Source: a virus. Taken from it: DNA of 23,768 nt. Location: positions 1 to 23,768 of the IMG/VR virus record IMGVR_UViG_3300046009_004042. One strand, 5' to 3'. Below the pieces are notes generated by a model. It did not search any database. It worked only from the letters and a program-made list of their open reading frames with translations, and was not told where the DNA came from. The translations under genes were made by a program, and so were the position numbers. Shown one piece after another: positions 13,960 through 21,105 of the stretch; the stretch's first letter is position 1; every line of letters starts with the position of its first letter.

Positions 13960-15594
13960 ATGGCCGAGTTATTTGGTTTTGAAATTAAAAGAAAGCAAGA
14001 AGAAAAAGCGCTTCTATCATTTGCCCCAAAACAGGATGATGATGGAGCGCTTGTTCTTGCAGAAGGTGGCGCTTACGGTCAATATGTTGATATGGAAGGT
14101 TCTATTCGAACCGAATCAGAACTTGTTTCGACATATAGAGAAATGGCTCAACATCCTGACATTGAGTTGGCAGTCGATGACATTATCAACGAAGCAGTTG
14201 TTATTGATCCAAAGAAAGAAGTTGTATCTTTAAACCTTGACGATTTAGAACAGCCAGACAAAGTCAAGAAACTTATTCTCGATGAGTTTAAAACTGTACT
14301 CGAACTTCTTGAATTTAATCAACACGCCTATGAGATCTTTCGGAAATGGTATGTCGACGGCAGAATATTCTATCACTTGATGATCGATGAGAAGAAGCCG
14401 AGAGAAGGAATTCAAGAACTACGTTATGTAGATCCTCGCAAGCTTCGTAAAGTCAAGACTCAGAAGAAAAGAAAAATTGCCAAAGATTCAAACGTCATTG
14501 TTCCGATGGCCGGCGAAGAGTTTTATATCTACAATGAAAACGGCTTTGGTAAAACTCCGAGTCAGCCGAATTATCAAGATCCTACTACACAAGGTATTAA
14601 GATCGCAGTCGACTCGATTGTCAACGTATCTTCTGGCCTTGTCAATGTCAAAGGTGACATGGTTCTTGGTTATCTGCAAAAGGCGATTAAGCCACTCAAT
14701 CAGTTGAAGGCGATGGAAGACTCATTGGTCATCTATCGTATCTCACGTGCCCCAGAACGCCGTATCTTTTATATCGATGTCGGCAACCTACCGAAAATGA
14801 AAGCTGAGCAATATCTTCGTGATATTATGACTCGCTTTAAGAATAAGATTGTGTATGATGCTGGTACCGGAGAAATCCGTGACGATCGGAAACATATGAC
14901 CATGCTCGAAGATTTCTGGTTACCTCGTCGTGAAGGTGGTAAGGGTACAGAAATTACTACTCTTCCAGGTGGACAAAACCTTGGACAGATCGACGACATT
15001 GTTTACTTTCAACGTAAGCTTTATAAAGCTCTGAACGTTCCGATCTCTCGTCTTGATCCTGAACAAGCTTTCAACTTTGGCCGAGCCACTGAAGTGACTC
15101 GTGACGAAGTCAAGTTTGCAAAATTTATTACACGTCTTCGTACTCGATTCTCAGAAATTTTTAGTAAGATTCTTGAGAAACAATTGATTCTGAAAGGTAT
15201 CATTACCTCAGAAGATTGGGCCGAATTTAAATCTAACTTTAAGTATGAATACTCTGAAGATAATCATTTCGCCGAGTTAAAGAACACAGAAATTCTTCGC
15301 GATCGTATCTCAATGTTACGTGATATCGATGACTATGCAGGCAAGTATTACTCACATGAATGGATTCGTCGTAACGTTCTTTATCAGACAGAAGAAGATA
15401 TGGAAGAGATCGACAAGCAGATTATCGAAGAAATGGATAATCCGCAGTATGCTCCACCAGAAATGGGGCCAAGTGGAGAACAGTTACCACCTGAAGATGC
15501 AGGCACTGAACCTACTCAAGATCAAACTCCTCCGACCATCGGTAAATCGAAGGCTACTTCTATTCCGAAAGTACCAGATTTAGTAGGAAAATAA
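13960..15594 (+). CDS. 20: Portal vertex protein gp20
   Basis: This 544-aa protein (T4 gp20 524 aa) has the conserved portal core. DIELAVDDIINEAVV is near the N-terminus, LRYVDPRKLRKV follows, then ISRAPERRIFYIDVGNLPKMKAEQYLRDIMTRFKNKIVYDAGTGEIRDDRKHMTMLEDFWLPRREGGKGTEITTLPGG, and FGRATEVTRDEVKFAKFITRLRTRF. This region is the marker commonly used for T4-like marine phages. The portal dodecamer nucleates prohead assembly, docks the gp17 motor and later the neck. The C-terminal tail is Pro/Glu/Gln rich. GGAG lies six bases upstream of the ATG. No late promoter is visible between the gene 19 terminator and this gene. Confidence 0.97.
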   Translation: MAELFGFEIKRKQEEKALLSFAPKQDDDGALVLAEGGAYGQYVDMEGSIRTESELVSTYREMAQHPDIELAVDDIINEAVVIDPKKEVVSLNLDDLEQPDKVKKLILDEFKTVLELLEFNQHAYEIFRKWYVDGRIFYHLMIDEKKPREGIQELRYVDPRKLRKVKTQKKRKIAKDSNVIVPMAGEEFYIYNENGFGKTPSQPNYQDPTTQGIKIAVDSIVNVSSGLVNVKGDMVLGYLQKAIKPLNQLKAMEDSLVIYRISRAPERRIFYIDVGNLPKMKAEQYLRDIMTRFKNKIVYDAGTGEIRDDRKHMTMLEDFWLPRREGGKGTEITTLPGGQNLGQIDDIVYFQRKLYKALNVPISRLDPEQAFNFGRATEVTRDEVKFAKFITRLRTRFSEIFSKILEKQLILKGIITSEDWAEFKSNFKYEYSEDNHFAELKNTEILRDRISMLRDIDDYAGKYYSHEWIRRNVLYQTEEDMEEIDKQIIEEMDNPQYAPPEMGPSGEQLPPEDAGTEPTQDQTPPTIGKSKATSIPKVPDLVGK

Positions 15595-15600
15595 ATACAT

Positions 15601-15608
15601 TATAAATA
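15601..15608 (+). promoter_or_regulatory. Late promoter of the prohead-core genes
   Basis: Exact TATAAATA six bases after the gene 20 stop and 25 bases before the gene 67 ATG. A 12-base palindrome AAAAAGCTTTTT (15611-15622) lies between promoter and GGAG ribosome site and could form a weak 5'-leader hairpin. Confidence 0.75.
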
Positions 15609-15633
15609 GTAAAAAGCTTTTTGGAGAATTTAT

Positions 15634-15957
15634 ATGGACATTGACGAACTGATTGGAGCAACCGTAGATCAACAGCCGACACGGTTTGCAAACGCATTCG
15701 ACGCAATTATGCGCCAAAAAATTAACGCGAGATTAGAAGACGAAAGCGTTGCATATGCTCAGCAGATGTTCGCTTCAGACGAACCCGAAGACGATGACAA
15801 TTTCGCAAACGAAGATGATTTGGATTTTGATATCGATGACGAAGAGTTCGAAGATGAGTTCGAAGACGAAGAATTTGATATAGAAGATCTCGATCTAGAA
15901 GATCTTGACCTAGAAGACTTAGACACAGAGGAAGATGACGATGGCGAAGACGCTTAA
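15634..15957 (+). CDS. 67: Prohead core protein gp67-like (acidic)
   Basis: This 107-aa protein lies between 20 and the gp68-position gene, where T4 has gp67 (80 aa). Residues 1-45 (MDIDELIGATVDQQ, RFANAFDAIMRQKINARLED) form a conserved-looking N-terminal part. From residue 50 to the end it is almost entirely Asp/Glu with spaced Leu/Phe/Ile (LDLEDLDLEDLD). An acidic, easily degraded core component that is cut by gp21 during maturation is the known role of gp67. The acidic tail also brings tandem near-repeats at DNA level. The assignment rests on position and composition more than on sequence identity. Confidence 0.75.
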   Translation: MDIDELIGATVDQQPTRFANAFDAIMRQKINARLEDESVAYAQQMFASDEPEDDDNFANEDDLDFDIDDEEFEDEFEDEEFDIEDLDLEDLDLEDLDTEEDDDGEDA

Positions 15958-17536
15958 AGATTTCTTAAATGAAAGACAGCTTGGGCCGATGGTCGTCAAA
16001 AATCCTGACGAACAGAAGTTCATCGACAAACATGTAGTTGCGAAGACTGCTGATCGCAACGGCAATGACGATGAACTCTTTAAGGGTTCGAAGGTCAAGA
16101 TGGCCGATCGTCCAAAGCACCGTAAGGGTTACAATCCTGGCGAAGACGAAGAAGTATACGAAGCACTGAAAGGTGCTCAGCACAAGATCGATGCCAACAA
16201 GAATGGCAAGGTCGATGCTCATGACTTCCACCTTCTTCGTAAGAAGAAAAAAGTTGCAGAAGCAATAGAAGAACTTGAAGAGCTAGATACAGCAACTCTT
16301 AAGAGCTATAGAACAAAAGCTCGTGCTCAAGGCAATGCTATCGTCGATAGGATGAAGATAGGTGGTGGGGACTGGTCAAAGGATCAAAAGAATACTAAGA
16401 CTCTTCGTAAGAGATCAGCCGGTGCAAACATGTCTGGTAAGCAACTTGTAAAGCGCGGCGAAAGCTTGAAGACTGAAGAAGCTGATGATCCTGCTTTAAA
16501 ATTTAAATTACACATGGCTAAGAAAAGACAAGAAATGCAGAAAAAAAGTCTGCTAGCCAAAGAAGAAGCCGAGCAGATTGATGAGCTTTCAAAGAAGACT
16601 CTGGGTTCATACGTCAAGAAGGCAGGTGTAAACAGAACACACATTGCTAGTAAACAAAAAAGTGTAGATGATGCAATGACAGGTGTTAGTGCCGCTATGC
16701 GTTATGTTAGTGACACCGATAACTTAGACAAATCAAGAAAACAGTTGAAGAAGGTTTCTAATCGTTTAGATAATAAAGACTTTAATAGACAACAAGGTAT
16801 CAGTAAAGCTATTGATCGTCTGACTAAAGAAGAAGCCGAAGGACTAGACGAACTTTCGCGTGGTACTGTACAGCGCTACTCAATGAAGGCAAAGTCAATT
16901 GCTGATAATGAAGGCGGTAAGGATCGATCGAAGGGACGCGAGCTTGCTGGACGTAAGAATTGGGGAGGTTCTGTGAACGGTGTTAAACCAGCTCGTGTTC
17001 CTTCTACTAATGAAGAAGCCGAAGGACTAGACGAACTGTCTAACGCTACTTTGGGTTCATATGAGCGTAAATCTGGATCAGATAGAAATAGAGATGCTGG
17101 CAACCAGATGGCCAAGCGCAAACTATTAGGCACAAACAAAGTCAAGGTTGCTTCAACCGAGATGAATAAGAATCGTCCAAAGTTTGAAGAAGTCGAACAA
17201 GTCAAAGAAAAGCTCGACATGAAGAAAGCTTCGATGGGAACCGTAATCAAGGATTTCCAAAAGTCTGATGCTCCTCAGTTTATGGGTAAGTCACAGAAGA
17301 AACGCCAAGTCATGGCGATCGCTGCTAAACTTTCAGCACGCGATGGCAAACCACTCAATAAAGAAGAGCGTCTGCTTATTAAGCTCGCTGATCTTGCAGA
17401 AACACATCAAAGAACGATGATATCGGTCTTTGAAAAACTCAACGAAGATAACCAATATGCATTTATGCAAGTCTGCGACACCGCAGACGGCATCGAGCAA
17501 ATGTTAGACTTCTCAATCAGTTACAGAGGTGAATAA
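15941..17536 (+). CDS. 68: Enlarged prohead core protein at the gp68 position, with EF-hand-like loop and internal repeats
   Basis: This 531-aa protein compares with T4 gp68 at about 141 aa. ATG 15941 is preferred over ATG 15935 because GAGG (15928-15931) is nine bases from the former and three from the latter. It opens MAKTLKDFLNERQLGP. Residues 84-95 (DANKNGKVDAHD) fit an EF-hand calcium loop, with acidic/Asn/Gly ligands at 1, 3, 5, 6, 9 and 12. A motif with the pattern EEAE.(I/L)DELS..TLGSY..K recurs near 108, 208, 297 and 358. Linkers are Lys/Arg-rich. The C-terminal 90 residues (KKRQVMAIAAKLSARDGKPLNKEERLLIKLADLAE) are helical and probably the true core domain. A scaffold/core role is inferred from gene order; the gene overlaps 67 by 17 bases. 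Confidence 0.7.
   Translation: MAKTLKDFLNERQLGPMVVKNPDEQKFIDKHVVAKTADRNGNDDELFKGSKVKMADRPKHRKGYNPGEDEEVYEALKGAQHKIDANKNGKVDAHDFHLLRKKKKVAEAIEELEELDTATLKSYRTKARAQGNAIVDRMKIGGGDWSKDQKNTKTLRKRSAGANMSGKQLVKRGESLKTEEADDPALKFKLHMAKKRQEMQKKSLLAKEEAEQIDELSKKTLGSYVKKAGVNRTHIASKQKSVDDAMTGVSAAMRYVSDTDNLDKSRKQLKKVSNRLDNKDFNRQQGISKAIDRLTKEEAEGLDELSRGTVQRYSMKAKSIADNEGGKDRSKGRELAGRKNWGGSVNGVKPARVPSTNEEAEGLDELSNATLGSYERKSGSDRNRDAGNQMAKRKLLGTNKVKVASTEMNKNRPKFEEVEQVKEKLDMKKASMGTVIKDFQKSDAPQFMGKSQKKRQVMAIAAKLSARDGKPLNKEERLLIKLADLAETHQRTMISVFEKLNEDNQYAFMQVCDTADGIEQMLDFSISYRGE
16829..17037 (+). repeat. Direct repeat inside the gp68-position gene
   Basis: An identical 26-base segment occurs at 16829-16854 and 17012-17037, in the same reading frame, encoding EEAEGLDEL. 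A diverged third copy starts at 16562 (EEAEQIDEL) and a fourth, protein-level copy lies near 16268. The near-identity of two copies points to recent duplication or gene conversion. Confidence 0.8.
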
Positions 17537-17931
17537 TGGCCGTTACGATTACATCAAATAAGAAAAATACATCAGCTGTTATTCACGTCTCTGCTGCCAA
17601 CACCACGATTAAAGTGGCAGGCAATAGTATCACAACTAACGTAGATGCAACTGCTACATGTCTTGCACTCGGTAACGAAGTACTTACTGGCGCTTATATT
17701 ACTCAAGTATTTTGGGGACTTGATGTGAACGGTACTGCTATTATTAAGCGTGGCACAACACCAGTTGCTGTGTTCGCTGCTGCTGGATATGTTGACTATG
17801 CCGGTTCAGGTATGGCTCTCACTGTCGGTCAAACTGCCAATCTTACTATCGAGTTCGTAGGTACTGCGAATGGCTACGTCTTACTTGAAGTACAAAAAGC
17901 TGGTACTCTTCCAACAGAATATCTCGGATAA
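17536..17931 (+). CDS. Beta-rich small protein inserted between 68 and 21, candidate virion protein
   Basis: This 131-aa protein has one Cys and is rich in Ala, Thr, Val and Gly, with alternating strands (SAVIHVSAANTTIKVAG, AYITQVFWGLDVNGTAIIKRGTTPVAVF, GQTANLTIEFVG, GYVLLEVQKAG). It looks like a small beta-sandwich. T4 has no gene here. Its place within the head operon and one-base overlap with the previous stop (TAATG) suggest a head-associated protein. I recall similar short proteins in marine T4-likes annotated as virion structural. Head decoration is an inference. No signal peptide or membrane segment is seen. Confidence 0.65.
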   Translation: MAVTITSNKKNTSAVIHVSAANTTIKVAGNSITTNVDATATCLALGNEVLTGAYITQVFWGLDVNGTAIIKRGTTPVAVFAAAGYVDYAGSGMALTVGQTANLTIEFVGTANGYVLLEVQKAGTLPTEYLG

Positions 17932-17940
17932 GGTAAGAAC

Positions 17941-18618
17941 ATGAAGCTAATCACAGAAGTTGTTGAAGATCTCAAATGTATCACAGAAGCTCGTGAAGAC
18001 GGGAAGAAGAACGTATACATTGAAGGTATCTTCTTGCAAGGAGGCATTAAGAACCGCAACGGTCGTATGTATCCTGTCGAAACTCTTGAAAAAGAAGTCA
18101 ATCGTTACGACGAGTCTTACATTCAGAAAGGCAGAGCTCTTGGCGAATTAGGTCATCCTGATGGTCCGTCGATTAACCTCGATCGTGTATCTCATATGAT
18201 CACTTCTTTAAAGAGAGAAGGCACCAATTTCGTAGGTCGCGCTAAGTTGATGGATACTCCAATGGGTAACATCGCCAAAGGTCTTATTGGAGAAGGCGTA
18301 AAGCTCGGTGTTTCATCCAGAGGTATGGGTTCGTTGAAGCTAAATAAAGAAGGTATCAACGAAGTTCAAGACGATTTCTATTTGGCCACAGCTGCAGATA
18401 TCGTAGCCGATCCATCTGCTCCAGATGCATTTGTAAATGGCATTATGGAAGGCGTAGAATGGGTTTGGCAAGATGATCTGTTAGTTGCAAAGAAAAATGC
18501 ACAGAAGATGTTAGAGCAAACTGTGCAAAATATTGAAGGCGCATCTTTTTCGAAACAGCTCGATGCTAAAAAGTTTGAAATTTTTGAGAACTTCCTCAAT
18601 AAAATTTCTAAAATCTAA
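17941..18618 (+). CDS. 21: Prohead maturation protease gp21
   Basis: This 225-aa protein (T4 gp21 212 aa) has the serine-protease core of the prohead protease family: ALGELGHPDGPSINLDRVSHMI with catalytic His72, and GVKLGVSSRGMGSL with the catalytic Ser at 125 or 126. An acidic AADIVADPSAPDAF block (151-164) follows. It is assembled into the prohead core, activates itself, and cuts scaffold and capsid proteins at (L/I)-x-E sites. The first 20 residues hold two such sites, LITE (3-6) and CITE (13-16), which fit self-removal of the N-terminus. AAGG lies about eight bases before the ATG. Confidence 0.95.
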   Translation: MKLITEVVEDLKCITEAREDGKKNVYIEGIFLQGGIKNRNGRMYPVETLEKEVNRYDESYIQKGRALGELGHPDGPSINLDRVSHMITSLKREGTNFVGRAKLMDTPMGNIAKGLIGEGVKLGVSSRGMGSLKLNKEGINEVQDDFYLATAADIVADPSAPDAFVNGIMEGVEWVWQDDLLVAKKNAQKMLEQTVQNIEGASFSKQLDAKKFEIFENFLNKISKI

Positions 18619-18623
18619 CTTAG

Positions 18624-18631
18624 AATAAATA
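18624..18631 (+). promoter_or_regulatory. Late-promoter variant before gene 22
   Basis: AATAAATA (7 of 8), repeated with overlap at 18628-18635, about 25 bases before the gene 22 ATG; AAGGAG is the ribosome site. This is the same variant as before gene 19. Confidence 0.45.
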
Positions 18632-18655
18632 AATAAAATCTACAAGGAGTCAAAA

Positions 18656-19639
18656 ATGTCAAATAAAGATACGAGTGAAATCGTTCAAGACGGTATCGAT
18701 GAATCTGCTGGTTCGGAAACATTGAAGCCGAATCCAACACGCGCAGAGATGTTAGCTACTTTTAGTTCGCTTCTTGCACAATTGAAGGGCGAAGATCTTT
18801 CGCACTTCTTTAACGATTCAATCAAGCAATATAGTGCTGATGGTGTTCCTTCAGCGACTGCTCCTGGTGGAGCTCCTGGTATGGGCAAAATGCCGATGCC
18901 TACGCTGAATGCAGTAAAGGAAGACATCAACGAAGTATTTGATGGCGAAGATCTTACTGAAGAAGCAAAAGAAAAGTTTTCTACGATCTTTGAAGCCGCT
19001 GTTTCAGCTCGCGTTTCACTCGAAGAAGCTCGTCTTGAAGAAGCTTACGAAGGTCTTCTCGCCGAAGAAGTAGAAGAAATCAAAGAAGAGATCACTACAA
19101 AAATCGATCAGTATCTCGATTATGTAGTAGAATCGTGGATGGAAGACAACAAGCTTGCTGTCGAATCCACATTACGCGCCGATATTGCAGAGAACTTCAT
19201 GGAAGGTCTTTACAATCTGTTTGCAGAATCATACATCACAGTGCCTGAAGAGAAGCTTGATGTAGTCGGCGAATTGAAGGCACAGATCGAAGAACTTGAA
19301 ACAAAGTTCGACGAGTCTGTAAACAAGCAACTAGAACTACAGTCAGTCATCGATGAAGCGACAATGGAAGCCACATTCGACGAAGTGACCGAAGGTCTTG
19401 CTGCTACACAAGTAGAAAAGCTTCGCACTCTTGCAGAAGGTATCGAGTTCACAGATTCTGAGTCTTATGTAAAGAAACTCAACATTCTAAAGGGCAAGTA
19501 CTTCTCTGAGAAGAAAGAAATTAACTCTGGCGTTATCACAGAAGAAGCGACAGAAGGCCTTCGCGAAGATACTAAACCCGTAGCAGTTGGTGAAATGGCA
19601 AACTATGTCAGCGCGATTTCAAGAACCAAAAAGTTTTAA
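18656..19639 (+). CDS. 22: Major prohead scaffold protein gp22
   Basis: This 327-aa acidic, largely helical protein lies directly between 21 and 23 (T4 gp22 269 aa). It has an N-terminal helix (RAEMLATFSSLLAQLKG), a short Gly/Pro/Met linker (about 64-83), then long charged helices likely to form coiled coils (115-165, 197-230). It ends SAISRTKKF, a basic tail typical of scaffold contact with the capsid shell. Sites of gp21 type (L/I-x-E) occur at INE93, LTE102, LAE137, IAE179, LAE261 and ITE296, consistent with its destruction to small peptides during maturation. It fills the prohead and directs gp23 assembly. Confidence 0.9.
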   Translation: MSNKDTSEIVQDGIDESAGSETLKPNPTRAEMLATFSSLLAQLKGEDLSHFFNDSIKQYSADGVPSATAPGGAPGMGKMPMPTLNAVKEDINEVFDGEDLTEEAKEKFSTIFEAAVSARVSLEEARLEEAYEGLLAEEVEEIKEEITTKIDQYLDYVVESWMEDNKLAVESTLRADIAENFMEGLYNLFAESYITVPEEKLDVVGELKAQIEELETKFDESVNKQLELQSVIDEATMEATFDEVTEGLAATQVEKLRTLAEGIEFTDSESYVKKLNILKGKYFSEKKEINSGVITEEATEGLREDTKPVAVGEMANYVSAISRTKKF

Positions 19640-19642
19640 TTT

Positions 19643-19650
19643 TATAAATA
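19643..19650 (+). promoter_or_regulatory. Late promoter of gene 23
   Basis: Exact TATAAATA four bases after the gene 22 stop, 33 bases before the gene 23 ATG; AAAGGGAGAA is the ribosome site. A dedicated strong promoter fits the most abundant virion protein. Confidence 0.85.
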
Positions 19651-19683
19651 ATAAACAAATCCTAAGGATAAAGGGAGAATACA

Positions 19684-21042
19684 ATGTTAGCTGAGGAACT
19701 AAACAACAAGTGGAAGCCAGTGCTCGAGCACTCGGATCTTCCAGAAATTACAGATTCACATAAGCGCCTTGTCACAGCGACAGTGCTTGAGAACACAGAG
19801 CGCGCGCTTCGCGAAGCTGGTGGCGGGCAGCAAATGCTTGGCGAAGGCGACGGTCACGTCAACTCCGTAGGCAGCGGCCAGGTTGCAAACTTCGATCCAG
19901 TACTGATTTCGCTCGTACGTCGTTCGATGCCAAACCTGATTGCTTATGACGTTTGCGGCGTTCAGCCAATGAACGGTCCAACAGGTCTTATCTTCGCAAT
20001 GCGTTCACAATACGCAAACTCGACAGATTCAACTGCTGGCGAAGCTTTCTACAACGAAGCCAACACAGGTCACGCTTCGCGTCTTGGCGCTGGTCTTACA
20101 GCTGCTAACACTGGTGCTGGTTCAACAACTGCAGTTGGTGCTAACACAGTTGGTACAGCTCCTGATTCATCGAACAACGCAGGTAACTCAGTGTATAACT
20201 ACACAATGGGTCTTCTTGTTGGTTCGGCTGAATTGCTCGGCGCGAACAGCACTTTCATCTTCCCGGAAATGGGCTTCTCAATCGAGAAGGTTACCGTATC
20301 TGCAAAGACACGTGCTCTGAAGGCTGAATACACACTTGAACTCGCACAAGATCTGAAAGCGATTCATGGTCTCGACGCAGAATCAGAACTTTCGAACATC
20401 CTTTCAGGTGAAATCCTTGCGGAAATCAACCGCGAAGTTGTTCGCTCGATCATCATCACTGCTGAAAAGGGTGCATCTGAAGGAACCACAACTGCTGGTA
20501 TCTTCGACCTTGATACCGATTCAAACGGTCGTTGGTCAGTTGAAAAGTTTAAGGGTCTTCTGTTCCAGATCGAACGCGAATGCAACCAGATTGCTAAGCA
20601 GACACGTCGCGGTAAGGGTAACGTAATCATCTGCTCGTCTGACGTTGCTTCGGCACTTCAAATGGCTGGCGTTCTTGATTACGCTCCTGCGATGAACACA
20701 TCGTCACTGAACATCGACGACACAGGCAACACATTTGCTGGTGTTATCAACGGTCGTATTAAGGTCTATATCGATCCATACGCTGGAACAAACTTCTTGG
20801 TAGTAGGCTACAAGGGTTCGAATCCGTTCGACGCTGGTCTGTTCTATTGCCCATACGTTCCACTTCAGATGGTTCGTGCGGTTGATCCAGGTTCGTTCCA
20901 ACCGAAGATCGGCTTCAAGACACGTTACGGTATGGCACCGAATCCATTCGCTAAGGGTACTACAGCTGCTTCGACAACTGCAGTTCTTGAGCAAGATTCG
21001 AACAAGTACTATCGTCGCGTTCTTGTTAACAATTTGATGTAG
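19684..21042 (+). CDS. 23: Major capsid protein gp23
   Basis: This 452-aa protein (T4 gp23 521 aa, cyanophage relatives shorter) has the T4-like capsid sequence: FDPVLISLVRRSMPNLIAYDVCGVQPMNGPTGLIFAMRSQY, MGFSIEKVTVSAKTRALKAEYTLELAQDLKAIHGLDAESELSNILS, and the C-terminal VPLQMVRAVDPGSFQPKIGFKTRYGMAPNPF. gp21 is expected to remove the N-terminus. QMLGE ending at residue 54, just before GDGHVNS, is the best-placed cleavage site, comparable to the T4 cut after residue 65. The gene is visibly richer in G+C-ending codons than its neighbours, a sign of high-expression codon use. A hairpin with a T-tract follows at 21071. Confidence 0.97.
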   Translation: MLAEELNNKWKPVLEHSDLPEITDSHKRLVTATVLENTERALREAGGGQQMLGEGDGHVNSVGSGQVANFDPVLISLVRRSMPNLIAYDVCGVQPMNGPTGLIFAMRSQYANSTDSTAGEAFYNEANTGHASRLGAGLTAANTGAGSTTAVGANTVGTAPDSSNNAGNSVYNYTMGLLVGSAELLGANSTFIFPEMGFSIEKVTVSAKTRALKAEYTLELAQDLKAIHGLDAESELSNILSGEILAEINREVVRSIIITAEKGASEGTTTAGIFDLDTDSNGRWSVEKFKGLLFQIERECNQIAKQTRRGKGNVIICSSDVASALQMAGVLDYAPAMNTSSLNIDDTGNTFAGVINGRIKVYIDPYAGTNFLVVGYKGSNPFDAGLFYCPYVPLQMVRAVDPGSFQPKIGFKTRYGMAPNPFAKGTTAASTTAVLEQDSNKYYRRVLVNNLM

Positions 21043-21066
21043 GAGTACCTCCTAAATTCAAGTAAT

Positions 21067-21074
21067 TATAAATA
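21067..21074 (+). promoter_or_regulatory. Late promoter of the second endonuclease cassette
   Basis: Exact TATAAATA overlapping the 5' arm of the hairpin that follows gene 23. Transcription would be expected to start near 21080, after that arm. Confidence 0.7.
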
Positions 21075-21105
21075 CTCCCGGGGGCAACTTCGGGAGTATT
21101 TTTTT
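21071..21105 (+). terminator. Terminator-like hairpin that also holds the endonuclease ribosome site
   Basis: AATACTCCCG (21071-21080), loop GGGGCAACTT, CGGGAGTATT (21091-21100) and a run of seven T (21099-21105) ending directly at the endonuclease ATG. For gene 23 transcripts this looks like an intrinsic terminator. The GGGAG in the 3' arm (21092-21096) is the only ribosome site for the next gene, nine bases before its ATG. Confidence 0.75.

Noticed and set aside
16268-17037. Repeats in the gp68-position gene as a CRISPR-like array
   Set aside because: Copies are in frame, unevenly spaced (about 60-100 codons) and mostly diverged; they are protein repeats.
16876-17250. Long reverse-strand frame antisense to the gp68-position gene
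   Set aside because: Its composition mirrors the sense-strand repeats, it has no ribosome site or promoter, and the sense gene is well supported.
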